The notes under the pieces are model-generated. The model worked only from the letters and a program-made list of their open reading frames with translations. It ran no database searches and was not told where the DNA came from. Below are positions 43,980 to 53,316 of a stretch of DNA of 64,000 bases, piece by piece (the first letter of the stretch is position 1; each line of letters begins with the position of its first letter). Both the position numbers and the translations under genes were made by a program. The stretch covers positions 3,162,001 to 3,226,000 of the forward strand of contig CP191518.1 of NCBI GenBank assembly GCA_050516505.1, given 5' to 3'. Source of the DNA: Scandinavium ludwigii_A (GTDB lineage: Bacteria > Pseudomonadota > Gammaproteobacteria > Enterobacterales > Enterobacteriaceae).

Positions 43980-44696
43980 TTACGCACTGCGTTGCAGCAG
44001 CATCGACTTAATATGGCCAATGGCGCGCGTCGGGTTAAGACCTTTCGGACATACACTGACGCAGTTCATGATGCTATGGCAGCGGAATACGCTGAAAGCG
44101 TCACTTAAGCCTTCAAGGCGGCTGTCGGTTTCGGTATCACGACTGTCGATCAGGAAGCGATACGCTGCCAGCAGACCGGCTGGGCCGACGAACTTATCCG
44201 GATTCCACCAGAATGATGGGCAAGACGTGGAACAACATGCACAGAGAATACACTCGTACAGACCGTCCAGTTTTTCACGCTGCTCAGGCGACTGTAAATG
44301 TTCGCGAGCGGGTGGATTCTGCCCATTATTCAACAGGTAAGGCTTAATCTTCTCATATTGAGCATAGAACTGCCCCATGTCTACCACCAAATCGCGAACC
44401 ACCGGTAAACCCGGCAGAGGGCGGATCACAATCTTCTGCCCGGCACGCTGCAAAGCGGAAATGGGGGTAATACACGCCAGACCGTTTTTGCCGTTCATGT
44501 TCACGCCATCGGAGCCACACACCCCTTCACGGCAAGAACGACGGAACGACAGCGTCGGGTCCTGTTCTTTCAGCTGGATTAACGCATCCAGCAGCATCAT
44601 GTCGCGCCCTTCTTCCGCTTCGAGGGTGTATTCCTGCATGCGCGGAGCGTCGTCGACATCCGGGTTATAACGATAAACTGAAAACTCGAGTCTCAT
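43980..44696 (-). CDS. sdhB: Succinate dehydrogenase iron-sulfur subunit SdhB
   Basis: This 238-aa subunit carries three clusters. The [2Fe-2S] ligands are Cys55, Cys60, Asp63 and Cys75 (SCREGVCGSD…LAC), with Asp63 in place of a fourth Cys as in E. coli. The [4Fe-4S] and [3Fe-4S] ligands lie in CILCACCSTSCP and CHSIMNCVSVCPKGLNP. It passes electrons from SdhA to the quinone site at SdhCD. It follows sdhA by 16 nt. Confidence 0.98.
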   Translation of the reverse strand: MRLEFSVYRYNPDVDDAPRMQEYTLEAEEGRDMMLLDALIQLKEQDPTLSFRRSCREGVCGSDGVNMNGKNGLACITPISALQRAGQKIVIRPLPGLPVVRDLVVDMGQFYAQYEKIKPYLLNNGQNPPAREHLQSPEQREKLDGLYECILCACCSTSCPSFWWNPDKFVGPAGLLAAYRFLIDSRDTETDSRLEGLSDAFSVFRCHSIMNCVSVCPKGLNPTRAIGHIKSMLLQRSA

Positions 44697-44712
44697 TTTC
44701 CTGTCTCCGCAA

Positions 44713-46479
44713 TTAGTAGGTACGCACTTTCGGCGGGAATGCCGGACGCAGTTTCGGTTCCATGTTCACTTCACGACGGGTCATGGATTCCGACTGCGGC
44801 TGGTACAGGGAGTGGCAGAGCCAGTTTGCGTCATCGCGTTCTGGGAAGTCGAAGCGGCTGTGTGCGCCACGGCTTTCAGTACGGAAGTTTGCCGATACCG
44901 CAGTCGCGAAGGCCGTTTCCATCAGGTTATCCAACTCCAGGCACTCAACGCGCTGGGTGTTGAATTCGCTGGAGGTGTCATCCAGACGGGCGTTTTTCAG
45001 GCGCTCGCGGATCACTTTCAGCTGTTCCAGACCTTTCGCCATCGCATCACCTTCACGGAATACCGAGAAGTTGTGCTGCATACATTCCTGCAGTGCTTTA
45101 CGGATTTCCACCGGATCTTCACCGCTACGGGTGTTGTTCCAGCGGTTGAGACGTTCCAGAGAAGCGTCAATGTCACATTCGCTTGCGTCACGCAGCGCGC
45201 CCTGCTCGGCGATGGATTCTTGCAGATGCAGGCCCGCAGCACGACCAAATACGACCAGGTCCAGCAGCGAGTTGCCGCCCAGACGGTTGGCACCGTGTAC
45301 GGAGACACAGGCAATTTCGCCCACCGCGAACAGGCCCGGGATCACGACGTCTTCGCCCTTCTCGTTCACGGTCAGCGCCTGGCCGGTCACTTTGGTCGGA
45401 ATACCGCCCATCATGTAGTGGCAGGTTGGGATAACCGGGATCGGTTCTTTAACCGGGTCGACGTGTGCAAAAGTACGGGACAGTTCGAGGATGCCCGGCA
45501 GACGGGATTCGAGCACGTCTTTGCCGAGGTGATCGAGCTTCAGTTTGGCATGAGGGCCCCACGGGCCGTCGCAGCCGCGACCTTCACGGATTTCGATCAT
45601 GATGGAACGTGCCACCACGTCACGACCCGCCAGGTCTTTCGCGTTCGGCGCATAGCGCTCCATGAAACGCTCGCCATGTTTGTTCAGCAGATATCCGCCT
45701 TCACCACGGCAACCTTCGGTCACCAGCACGCCCGCACCGGCGATACCGGTTGGGTGGAACTGCCACATTTCCATATCTTGCACCGGTACACCGGCGCGAA
45801 TAGCCATCCCAACGCCGTCACCGGTGTTGATATGCGCATTGGTTGTGGACTGATAAATACGGCCCGCACCGCCGGTCGCCAGCACGGTGGCATTGGCTTT
45901 GAAGTACACGACTTCACCGGTTTCGATGCACAGTGCGGTACAACCGACCACCGCGCCATCCTGGTTTTTCACCAGATCCAGCGCATACCACTCGGAGAAA
46001 ATGGTGGTATTGTTTTTCAGGTTCTGCTGATACAGCGTGTGCAACAGCGCGTGACCGGTACGGTCAGCCGCCGCTGCGGTACGTGCCGCCTGCTCGCCGC
46101 CGAAGTTTTTCGACTGGCCGCCAAACGGACGTTGATAAATCGTGCCATCATCCAGACGGGAGAATGGCAGACCCATATGTTCCAGCTCCAGAATCGCTTC
46201 CGGGCCGGTTTTACACATATATTCGATAGCGTCCTGGTCACCGATGTAATCTGACCCTTTTACGGTGTCATACATGTGCCATTCCCAGTTATCTTCATGG
46301 GTGTTACCGAGTGCTACGGTGATACCACCCTGCGCAGACACGGTATGGGAACGGGTCGGGAAGACTTTAGAGAGCAGCGCACAGGTCTGGCCGCTTTGGG
46401 AAATTTGCAGCGCGGCACGCATGCCTGCACCACCTGCGCCGATTACAACAGCATCAAATTCTCTGACTGGCAGTTTCAT
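44713..46479 (-). CDS. sdhA: Succinate dehydrogenase flavoprotein SdhA
   Basis: This 588-aa FAD-binding subunit has the dinucleotide motif VIGAGGAGMRAA at residues 12-23 and His45 in RSHTVSAQGG, which carries the covalent flavin. Active-site segments GTHEDNW-like and HPTGIAGAG follow the family. It oxidises succinate to fumarate. ATG 46479 overlaps the sdhD stop (TAATG); the four-codon upstream extension is rejected because it would overlap sdhD further. Confidence 0.98.
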   Translation of the reverse strand: MKLPVREFDAVVIGAGGAGMRAALQISQSGQTCALLSKVFPTRSHTVSAQGGITVALGNTHEDNWEWHMYDTVKGSDYIGDQDAIEYMCKTGPEAILELEHMGLPFSRLDDGTIYQRPFGGQSKNFGGEQAARTAAAADRTGHALLHTLYQQNLKNNTTIFSEWYALDLVKNQDGAVVGCTALCIETGEVVYFKANATVLATGGAGRIYQSTTNAHINTGDGVGMAIRAGVPVQDMEMWQFHPTGIAGAGVLVTEGCRGEGGYLLNKHGERFMERYAPNAKDLAGRDVVARSIMIEIREGRGCDGPWGPHAKLKLDHLGKDVLESRLPGILELSRTFAHVDPVKEPIPVIPTCHYMMGGIPTKVTGQALTVNEKGEDVVIPGLFAVGEIACVSVHGANRLGGNSLLDLVVFGRAAGLHLQESIAEQGALRDASECDIDASLERLNRWNNTRSGEDPVEIRKALQECMQHNFSVFREGDAMAKGLEQLKVIRERLKNARLDDTSSEFNTQRVECLELDNLMETAFATAVSANFRTESRGAHSRFDFPERDDANWLCHSLYQPQSESMTRREVNMEPKLRPAFPPKVRTY

Positions 46480-46826
46480 TACACACCCCACACCACAACA
46501 AATCCATAAATCACGTAAACCACCAGTGCAACAACAATAGCCAGTTGCAGAGGCAGGCGAATCGCCAGCGGTTTAACGTAGTCGGTCAACACCTGCCACA
46601 TGCCAATCCAGGCATGAATCAAGATAGAAAACAGAGCCAGCAGGGTGAAGACTTTGGTGAAAGCGGAAGAGAAGAAACCCGTCCAGACTTCCCAGGTGAG
46701 CGCGCCGTGGGTCGCGAAGAAACCAACCATGTAGATAATGTACAGAGTCAGAACGATCGCGGTGGCACGTACGAGGATGAAGTCATGTACGCCGTTGCGT
46801 CCTAGTGCTGAGGCGTTGCTTACCAT
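46479..46826 (-). CDS. sdhD: Succinate dehydrogenase membrane anchor SdhD
   Basis: This 115-aa protein has three transmembrane helices. Its conserved Asp/Tyr quinone-site residues lie in the HAWIGMWQVLTDYVKP segment, and the haem b region pairs with SdhC His84. Its ATG lies inside the end of sdhC, overlapping by 7 nt. Confidence 0.97.
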   Translation of the reverse strand: MVSNASALGRNGVHDFILVRATAIVLTLYIIYMVGFFATHGALTWEVWTGFFSSAFTKVFTLLALFSILIHAWIGMWQVLTDYVKPLAIRLPLQLAIVVALVVYVIYGFVVVWGV

Positions 46827-47209
46827 ACGAGGACTCCTGCGAGAAGTGAAAGCACGACAGTAATAACAAAAGAAATCTTGGCAGACCGTACACCGACTTC
46901 GAAGGTTTCTTCCAGATAGCCAAAGTCCATCATCAGATGACGAATGCCCACCACGGCGTGATACGCCAGTGCGGTCAGAATGCCCCAGAGGATGAATTTG
47001 ACGAAGAAGCCGCTCATGATGGAGCTCGCGACCTGGAAGCCTTCAGGAGAGGAGAGACTGGTGCCGAGTAACCACAACAGAATGCCAACCGCCACAAATG
47101 TAATCACGCCAGAAACGCGGTGGAGGATGGACGCTATCGCCGTTACAGGAAATCGGATCGTTTTGAGATCCAGATTGACAGGTCTTTGTTTTTTCACATT
47201 TTTTATCAT
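46820..47209 (-). CDS. sdhC: Succinate dehydrogenase cytochrome b556 subunit SdhC
   Basis: This 129-aa protein has three helices. Quinone-site residues Ser27 and Arg31 (SILHR) and the haem ligand His84 (ALAYHAVVGIRH) are all present. ATG 47209 (MIKNVKKQRPVNLDL) matches E. coli; the reading can be opened five codons earlier but without support. It is the first gene of sdhCDAB-sucABCD. Confidence 0.97.
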   Translation of the reverse strand: MIKNVKKQRPVNLDLKTIRFPVTAIASILHRVSGVITFVAVGILLWLLGTSLSSPEGFQVASSIMSGFFVKFILWGILTALAYHAVVGIRHLMMDFGYLEETFEVGVRSAKISFVITVVLSLLAGVLVW

Positions 47210-47862
47210 GAATAACGCCCACATGCTGTTCTTATTGTTTCCCTTCCTCCGGTCTGCGTGCGGGTCAGACAGCGTCCTTTCTATAACTGCGCGTCATGTA
47301 AAAACTCCATATGAAAGAGCTAAAACGGCACATTACAACGCTGGGTGGCTCGGGATTGCAGGGGTTTCCGGAGACCTGGCGGCAGTATAGGCCGTTCACA
47401 AAATCATTACAATTAACCTACATATAGTTTGTCGGGTTTTATGCGGAACAGTGATCAGGGTCACGATAACAACATTATTTTAATTTTTACTCACCTGATT
47501 TGACAAATATTAAACATTATTGTTACAACCATCACTTAGAAAGGCATATAATGCGTAAAAGTTATGGGGTCACTCTTTCTCCTGACAAATAGTTATGAAA
47601 TGTTGAGAAAGTATTGACCGATGTAATCAGGACAGTTAATAGTGATAGACAGGTTTGAATAATCGGACTGCTAAGACCCTGATTTGCTGTTGTTTCACGG
47701 TGGATTGAACGTATGCCCCAAGGCGCCCTTTGCTCTGTACCCTGGTTTACCCTCGCGAGCTGAGGGGTGAGCCGAATAACAAACTGGTAACGTCGAAATT
47801 CCCCCTGAAAGCGAATCCGGCATCCGGCAGTCTTATGCAATAAGGCGCTAAGGAGACCGTAA
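47210..47862. promoter_or_regulatory. Divergent sdhC-gltA control region
   Basis: This 653-nt gap holds no gene that I can support. Near sdhC there is a CRP-like site at 47451-47464 (GTGATCAGGGTCAC). It is followed by AT-rich ArcA-like stretches (TATTAAACATTATTGTTACA near 47506). The right half is the gltA leader, ending in the ribosome site TAAGGAGACCG. In E. coli the same interval carries the ArcA and CRP control of both operons. Confidence 0.75.
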
Positions 47863-49149
47863 ATGGCTGATACAAAGGCAAAGCTCACTCTCAACGGTGA
47901 TGCTGCTATTGAACTGGATGTGCTAAAAGGCACACTCGGCGAAGACGTTATTGATATCCGTACCCTCGGCTCAAAAGGGATGTTCACTTTTGACCCCGGT
48001 TTTACCTCCACCGCATCCTGCGAATCAAAAATCACGTTTATCGACGGTGATGAAGGCATCCTTCTGCATCGCGGTTTTCCTATCGATGAGCTCGCAACAC
48101 AGTCTAACTATCTCGAAGTCTGCTACATCCTGCTGAACGGTGAAAAACCGACCCAGGCGCAGTACGAAGAATTTAAAACCACCGTGACCCGTCACACCAT
48201 GATCCACGAGCAGATTACCCGTCTGTTCCACGGCTTCCGTCGTGACTCGCATCCAATGGCGGTCATGTGCGGTGTGACCGGTGCGCTGGCGGCGTTTTAT
48301 CACGACTCTATGGATGTGAATAACCCGCGTCACCGCGAAATCGCTGCATTCCGCCTGCTGTCGAAAATGCCGACCATGGCCGCGATGAGCTATAAATATT
48401 CCATCGGTCAGCCGTTCGTCTACCCACGCAACGACCTCTCCTATGCCGGCAACTTCCTCAACATGATGTTCTCCACTCCGTGTGAAGAGTACGTGGTGAA
48501 CCCGGTTCTGGAACGTGCGATGGACCGTATTCTGATTCTGCATGCCGATCACGAGCAGAACGCCTCGACGTCCACCGTCCGTACTGCCGGTTCTTCCGGT
48601 GCGAACCCGTTCGCCTGTATCGCTGCGGGCATCGCGTCCCTGTGGGGACCCGCACACGGTGGCGCCAACGAAGCTGCACTGAAAATGCTGGAAGAAATCA
48701 GCTCTGTTGAGCACATTCCGGAATTCGTGCGTCGCGCCAAAGATAAGAACGATTCGTTCCGTCTGATGGGCTTCGGTCACCGTGTTTACAAAAACTATGA
48801 CCCACGCGCCACCGTGATGCGTGAAACCTGCCACGAAGTTCTGAAAGAACTGGGTACCAAAGACGACCTGCTGCAGGTGGCGATGGAGCTTGAGCACATC
48901 GCGCTGAACGACCCGTACTTCATCGAGAAGAAACTCTACCCGAACGTGGACTTCTACTCCGGCATCATCCTGAAAGCGATGGGCATTCCGTCCTCCATGT
49001 TTACCGTCATCTTCGCCATGGCCCGTACCGTTGGCTGGATTGCACACTGGAGCGAAATGCACAGCGAAGGCATGAAGATTGCCCGTCCACGCCAGCTGTA
49101 CACCGGCTACGACAAACGCGAGTTCAGCTCGGACGTTAAGAATAAATAA
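47863..49149 (+). CDS. gltA: Citrate synthase GltA
   Basis: This 428-aa type II (hexameric, NADH-inhibited) citrate synthase has catalytic residues in the family segments LHADHEQNASTS (His near 229), GFGHRVYKNYDPRA (His near 306) and the Asp in VDFYSG. It condenses oxaloacetate with acetyl-CoA. It is divergent from sdhC and ends at a strong terminator. Confidence 0.98.
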   Translation: MADTKAKLTLNGDAAIELDVLKGTLGEDVIDIRTLGSKGMFTFDPGFTSTASCESKITFIDGDEGILLHRGFPIDELATQSNYLEVCYILLNGEKPTQAQYEEFKTTVTRHTMIHEQITRLFHGFRRDSHPMAVMCGVTGALAAFYHDSMDVNNPRHREIAAFRLLSKMPTMAAMSYKYSIGQPFVYPRNDLSYAGNFLNMMFSTPCEEYVVNPVLERAMDRILILHADHEQNASTSTVRTAGSSGANPFACIAAGIASLWGPAHGGANEAALKMLEEISSVEHIPEFVRRAKDKNDSFRLMGFGHRVYKNYDPRATVMRETCHEVLKELGTKDDLLQVAMELEHIALNDPYFIEKKLYPNVDFYSGIILKAMGIPSSMFTVIFAMARTVGWIAHWSEMHSEGMKIARPRQLYTGYDKREFSSDVKNK

Positions 49150-49172
49150 TTGACGTTGGGTGTGCTTCAATA

Positions 49173-49203
49173 AAAAAACGGTAACCTTCGGGTTACCGTT
49201 TTG
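49173..49203. terminator. Bidirectional terminator between gltA and pxpC
   Basis: AAAACGGTAACC-TTCG-GGTTACCGTTTT is a perfect stem with a TTCG tetraloop, A-tract on the left and T-tract on the right. It serves gltA and, from the other side, pxpBC. Confidence 0.94.
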
Positions 49204-49229
49204 CTTTTAGCTCGTGCAGCCTGATGCCC

Positions 49230-50162
49230 TCACTGTTCTACGTTGAGACGCCAGGCCAACTGTTCGAAATAACGATGCTGATCGTCTCGCGCTTTCAGCG
49301 CCTCTTCCAATGTGCACGGCACGAAGTGCATCGGCTGTCCCAGTGGAATTTGCGCGAGTTGGTACATATCGGCTTCGATAATGCAGGCAATACGCGGGTA
49401 ACCACCGGTCGTTTGCGCATCGTTCATCAGCACAATTGGCTGGCCGTTGTGCGGCACCTGCACCACGCCCGGCAGCAAGCCGTGCGACAACAGCTCGCGA
49501 TCGGTGGTGCGCACCAACGGCTGGCCCTGTAGACGATAACCCATGCGGTTACTTTGCGGGCTGAGCTGCCACGGTGCACGCCAGAAGTTCTCCTGCGAGG
49601 CGGTATCAAACTCATGATATTCCGGCCCCGGCAGCGCACGAATCCGGTTCCCCCGCAGCAGTTGTTTCACGCCCTGTGGACCGTTAAATGTGCGCGTGGC
49701 TGGCAGTAATTTCAGGGTGTCCCCATCCTGAAGCCGACGCCCTTCCAGCCCGCCAATCCCGACGTTAAGATCGGTACTGTACGAACCCAGCACTTTTGGC
49801 ACATCGATGCCGCCAGATATCGCCAGATAGCTGCGAATGCCGTGCAAAGGTCGCTTCATGACCAGCGTTTGCCCGGCCTTAACCTGCAGTCGCCATCCCG
49901 CCCAAACGGGTTTATCGTCGAGCGTCGCTTCGCATCCTGCGCCTGTGAGCGCAAACCAGCCATCGCGTTCAAACTGCACCGTCAATTGGCCCAATGTGAT
50001 TTCGAGCGCTGCCGCGCTCGGATCGTTGCCCACCAGCAAATTGGCGGTAATAAGCGCCGGTTTATCCAGCGCGCCGCAGCGGCTGACGCCGGACTGACGC
50101 AGGCCATACCGCCCGCCGTCCTGCACCGAAGTGTAGAGGCCTGAACGTATAATTTTCAGCAT
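49230..50162 (-). CDS. pxpC: 5-oxoprolinase subunit C, PxpC (YbgK)
   Basis: This 310-aa protein belongs to the urea-amidolyase/KipA-like family (carboxyltransferase domain 2) and starts MLKIIRSGLYTSVQDGGRYG. Together with PxpA and PxpB it makes the ATP-dependent 5-oxoprolinase that repairs the spontaneous damage product 5-oxoproline to glutamate. It overlaps pxpB by 7 nt. Unlike in E. coli, pxpA does not follow: 27 nt past the stop is the gltA terminator. Confidence 0.96.
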   Translation of the reverse strand: MLKIIRSGLYTSVQDGGRYGLRQSGVSRCGALDKPALITANLLVGNDPSAAALEITLGQLTVQFERDGWFALTGAGCEATLDDKPVWAGWRLQVKAGQTLVMKRPLHGIRSYLAISGGIDVPKVLGSYSTDLNVGIGGLEGRRLQDGDTLKLLPATRTFNGPQGVKQLLRGNRIRALPGPEYHEFDTASQENFWRAPWQLSPQSNRMGYRLQGQPLVRTTDRELLSHGLLPGVVQVPHNGQPIVLMNDAQTTGGYPRIACIIEADMYQLAQIPLGQPMHFVPCTLEEALKARDDQHRYFEQLAWRLNVEQ

Positions 50163-50812
50163 ACGCCCTCCTTTTGCGGCACAAAACGCACCGTGTCTCC
50201 CGGCCGAAGTAAAACCGGTTCTTGCAGGCGTGAATCAAACATCGCCTGCGAAGTATGCCCAATCAGCTGCCAGCCGCCCGGCGTTGCCAGCGGATAAATG
50301 CCGGTATGCTGGCCACCAATGCCAACGGAGCCCGCAGGCACCTGCACACGCGGCTCTGCCCGACGTGGCATCGCCAGTTTCGGCGATAACCCGCCAAGAT
50401 AAGCAAAGCCCGGCTGAAAGCCTAAAAACCACACCACATAATCCTGCGATGAGTGAAGCTCCACGACTTGCTGCGGCGTAAGGCCACAATGTTCAGCCAC
50501 CTGCGGTAAATCCGGTCCCAGTTCCCCGCCATAAACGACCGGGATCTCAATCTGGCGGGAATCCGGCTCCAGCACTTCGCTCTCTTCCCACCAGCGCTGA
50601 AGGCGCTCGATGGCATCCAGCGCCCGCGACTGCGGATTACGCAGGATAACGGTAATGTTATTCATCCCGGGAATGGCTTCGAGCACTTCCGGGTACTCAG
50701 GTAAACGCTGGGTCAGACGCCAGATACGTTTCTGGCTCTCCAGCGTCACAGGCGGTTCAAGTTCCAGAACGACTGCCGTTTCGCCCAACAGGTAACAACG
50801 CGCTCGCTGCAC
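50156..50812 (-). CDS. pxpB: 5-oxoprolinase subunit B, PxpB (YbgJ)
   Basis: This 218-aa KipI-like (carboxyltransferase domain 1) protein has the family motifs NPxxRALDAIERL and GFQPGFAYLGGL followed by the basic RRAEPRVQVPAGSVGIGGQ stretch. It is the partner of PxpC in 5-oxoprolinase. It lies 15 nt downstream of ybgI in ybgI-pxpB-pxpC. Confidence 0.96.
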   Translation of the reverse strand: MQRARCYLLGETAVVLELEPPVTLESQKRIWRLTQRLPEYPEVLEAIPGMNNITVILRNPQSRALDAIERLQRWWEESEVLEPDSRQIEIPVVYGGELGPDLPQVAEHCGLTPQQVVELHSSQDYVVWFLGFQPGFAYLGGLSPKLAMPRRAEPRVQVPAGSVGIGGQHTGIYPLATPGGWQLIGHTSQAMFDSRLQEPVLLRPGDTVRFVPQKEGVC

Positions 50813-50827
50813 TTTCGCCCTCTCTCA

Positions 50828-51571
50828 TCAGGCCGGGTTAGGGATGTCAATAAAGGTGACATCCAGATCGGTATTTTCAGTCAGCCATTCGCTTAACGCG
50901 CGAATGCCGCCGCGTTCGGTCGCGTGATGACCGGCGGCATAAAAATGCAGGCCCTGCTCGCGGGCGGAATGAATGGTTTGCTCCGACACTTCGCCGGTAA
51001 TAAAAGCATCCACGCCAAAACGCGCCGCGCTGTCGATAAAGTTCTGACCGCCGCCGGTGCACCACGCTACGCGCGATATTTTGTCCGGCCCGGTGTCACC
51101 ACTCCACAGCGGCGTTCGGCCAATGCGGGTTTCAATCCACGATGCCAGTTCCAGCCCGGAAACGGCCATCGACAGTTCACCCCACGGCACCAGCGGCTCA
51201 ATTTCACCTTTGATATTGATGCCGAGGAGTGCGGCTAACTGGGCGTTATTGCCAAGCTCAGGGTGCGCATCCAGCGGCAAATGCCAGCCGTAAAGGTTAA
51301 TATCATTGGCCAGCAGCGTTTTCAGCCGGTTGCGCTTCATGCCGCGAATCACCGGCGACTCCCCTTTCCAGAAATAGCCGTGATGCACGATGACGGCATC
51401 GGCTTCCAGACGCACGGCTTCATCCAACAGCGCCTGACTTGCGGTCACGCCGGTGACGATTTTGCGGATCTCTTCCCGCCCCTCAACCTGCAGCCCATTT
51501 GGCGCGTAATCGCTGATGGCTGCGCTGTTGAGTTTCTCGTTAATCAGTTGTTCCAGTTCACTGTTTTTCAT
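50828..51571 (-). CDS. ybgI: NIF3-family dinuclear metal protein YbgI
   Basis: This 247-aa protein of the NIF3/DUF34 family has the metal ligands His63-His64 (AVIVHHG) and a C-terminal HATE segment (GHHATERGG). It forms a hexameric toroid with two metal ions per subunit in E. coli; its substrate is unknown, although GTP cyclohydrolase-type names are common in databases. ATG 51571 follows the family; the thirteen-codon extension upstream is not supported. It is the first gene of ybgI-pxpBC. Confidence 0.95.
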   Translation of the reverse strand: MKNSELEQLINEKLNSAAISDYAPNGLQVEGREEIRKIVTGVTASQALLDEAVRLEADAVIVHHGYFWKGESPVIRGMKRNRLKTLLANDINLYGWHLPLDAHPELGNNAQLAALLGINIKGEIEPLVPWGELSMAVSGLELASWIETRIGRTPLWSGDTGPDKISRVAWCTGGGQNFIDSAARFGVDAFITGEVSEQTIHSAREQGLHFYAAGHHATERGGIRALSEWLTENTDLDVTFIDIPNPA

Positions 51572-51730
51572 CGTCACTCCAGACTTTCCCTCAATACTGT
51601 TGGATACCATAGCCGCCCGGCGGCTTCACGTCGATACCCCCGCAACGCCAGGCAAAAATCCGCTCATTTGATTAGCGCAAAAAACGCTTAACGCCACGCA
51701 GCACGTTCATGTATATTTATGCATTAGGAC

Positions 51731-51780
51731 AGCATATAAATTGAGCTTTCACGCTCAAGGCACATGGAAAGCATATAAGA
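51731..51780. repeat. Direct repeats and inverted repeat upstream of dtpD
   Basis: AGCATATAA occurs at 51731 and again at 51771, exactly 40 bp apart. Between them is the palindrome TTGAGC-TTTCAC-GCTCAA (51741-51758). The arrangement lies 55-104 nt before dtpD in the divergent ybgI-dtpD region and looks like a regulatory site. No known regulator is recognised. Confidence 0.45.
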
Positions 51781-51834
51781 AACGAATAATGCGGAATGTT
51801 TAACTTCTGCACTTCTGGCAAGACTGAGAGCAAC

Positions 51835-53316
51835 ATGAAGACACCATCGTCACAGCCACGCGCTATCTATTACGTGGTCGCACTGCAGATTTGGGAATAT
51901 TTTAGCTTCTATGGGATGCGCGCGCTGCTGATCCTGTATCTCACCAACCAACTGAAATATAACGATAACCACGCTTATGCGCTGTTTAGCGCCTACTGCT
52001 CTCTGGTCTATGTCACGCCCATCCTCGGCGGCTGGCTGGCGGATAAAGTGCTTGGCAACCGCATGGCGGTAATGATCGGCGCCTTTTTGATGGCCGTTGG
52101 CCACCTGGTGCTCGGCGCCAGCGAAATGTCATCGATGTTCCTTTATCTGGCATTGGCCATTATCGTTTGTGGCTATGGCCTGTTTAAATCGAACGTGAGC
52201 TGCCTGCTCGGCGAGCTGTATGCGCCAACCGACCCACGCCGCGACGGCGGTTTCTCCCTGCTTTACGCGGCAGGTAACGTCGGTTCCATTGTCGCGCCAA
52301 TCGCCTGTGGCTATGTCCAGCAAGAATACAGCTGGGCAATGGGCTTCGCGCTGGCCGCCATCGGTATGCTCGCGGGACTGATCATTTTCCTCTGCGGAAA
52401 CCGCCACTTCAGCCACACCGTTGGCGTGAACAAAGCCGTACTGTGCAGCAAGAAACTCGCCGTTCCGGTCTGGGGCTGGTTGCTGGCGCTGCTGGTAGTG
52501 TCACCGATTGTCATTGCCGTACTGTTCTGGAAAGAGTGGTCACTGTATGCGCTGATCGTCGCCACCGTCATCGGCCTGGCGATGCTCGCGCAAATCTACA
52601 AAAAAGCAGAGAACCAGAAGCAACGCAAAGAACTTGGGCTCATCGTGGTCCTGACCTTCTTCAGCCTGCTGTTCTGGGCCTTCGCCCAGCAGGGCGGCAG
52701 TTCCATAAGCCTGTATATCGACCGTTTCGTGAACCGCGATATTCTTGGCTATGAAGTGCCAACGGCGATGTTCCAGTCGGTCAACGGGTTTGCGGTGATG
52801 ATGTGCGGCGTGTTCCTTGCCTGGGTGGTAAAAGAATCGGTGACGGGTAACCGCGCGGTGCGCATCTGGGGTAAATACGCCCTCGGCCTTGGGCTGATGA
52901 GCGCAGGTTTCTGCATTCTGACCCTGAGCGCACGCTGGTCTGCAACCTACGGTCATTCATCGATGCCGCTGATGATTCTGGGAATGGCGGTCATGGGCTT
53001 TGCCGAACTGTTTATCGACCCGGTCGCGATGGCGCAAATCACGCGTATTGAAATCCCGGGCGTGACAGGGGTGCTGACCGGCATCTATATGCTGCTTTCC
53101 GGCGCCATCGCCAACTACGTCGCGGGTGTGATTGCCGATCAGACGTCCCAAAGCGCCTTTGATGCCGCTGGCGCGATTAACTACTCCATTGATGCTTACA
53201 TCGACGTGTTCAGCCAGATTACCTGGGGATCACTGGCCTGTGTGGCCGTGGTGCTGGTCATCTGGCTGGGCCACGCGATGAAAGTCAGATCCCGCCGTCT
53301 GGCACTGGAGTCTTAA
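51835..53316 (+). CDS. dtpD: Dipeptide/proton symporter DtpD (POT family)
   Basis: This 493-aa major-facilitator protein has 12 core helices plus two extra ones, typical for proton-dependent oligopeptide transporters. The family motif near the start reads WEYFSFYGMRALLILYL (the ExxxR-type proton/peptide site), and FYxxINxGSL-like residues follow near GNVGSI. ATG 51835 gives the E. coli length; thirteen in-frame codons upstream are ignored. Its last bases overlap the phrB stop on the other strand by 4 nt. Confidence 0.96.
   Translation: MKTPSSQPRAIYYVVALQIWEYFSFYGMRALLILYLTNQLKYNDNHAYALFSAYCSLVYVTPILGGWLADKVLGNRMAVMIGAFLMAVGHLVLGASEMSSMFLYLALAIIVCGYGLFKSNVSCLLGELYAPTDPRRDGGFSLLYAAGNVGSIVAPIACGYVQQEYSWAMGFALAAIGMLAGLIIFLCGNRHFSHTVGVNKAVLCSKKLAVPVWGWLLALLVVSPIVIAVLFWKEWSLYALIVATVIGLAMLAQIYKKAENQKQRKELGLIVVLTFFSLLFWAFAQQGGSSISLYIDRFVNRDILGYEVPTAMFQSVNGFAVMMCGVFLAWVVKESVTGNRAVRIWGKYALGLGLMSAGFCILTLSARWSATYGHSSMPLMILGMAVMGFAELFIDPVAMAQITRIEIPGVTGVLTGIYMLLSGAIANYVAGVIADQTSQSAFDAAGAINYSIDAYIDVFSQITWGSLACVAVVLVIWLGHAMKVRSRRLALES

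Noticed and set aside
44812..46254. 480-codon open frame on the plus strand
   Set aside because: It is the mirror frame of sdhA, a highly conserved gene with strong codon bias that commonly opens the opposite strand.
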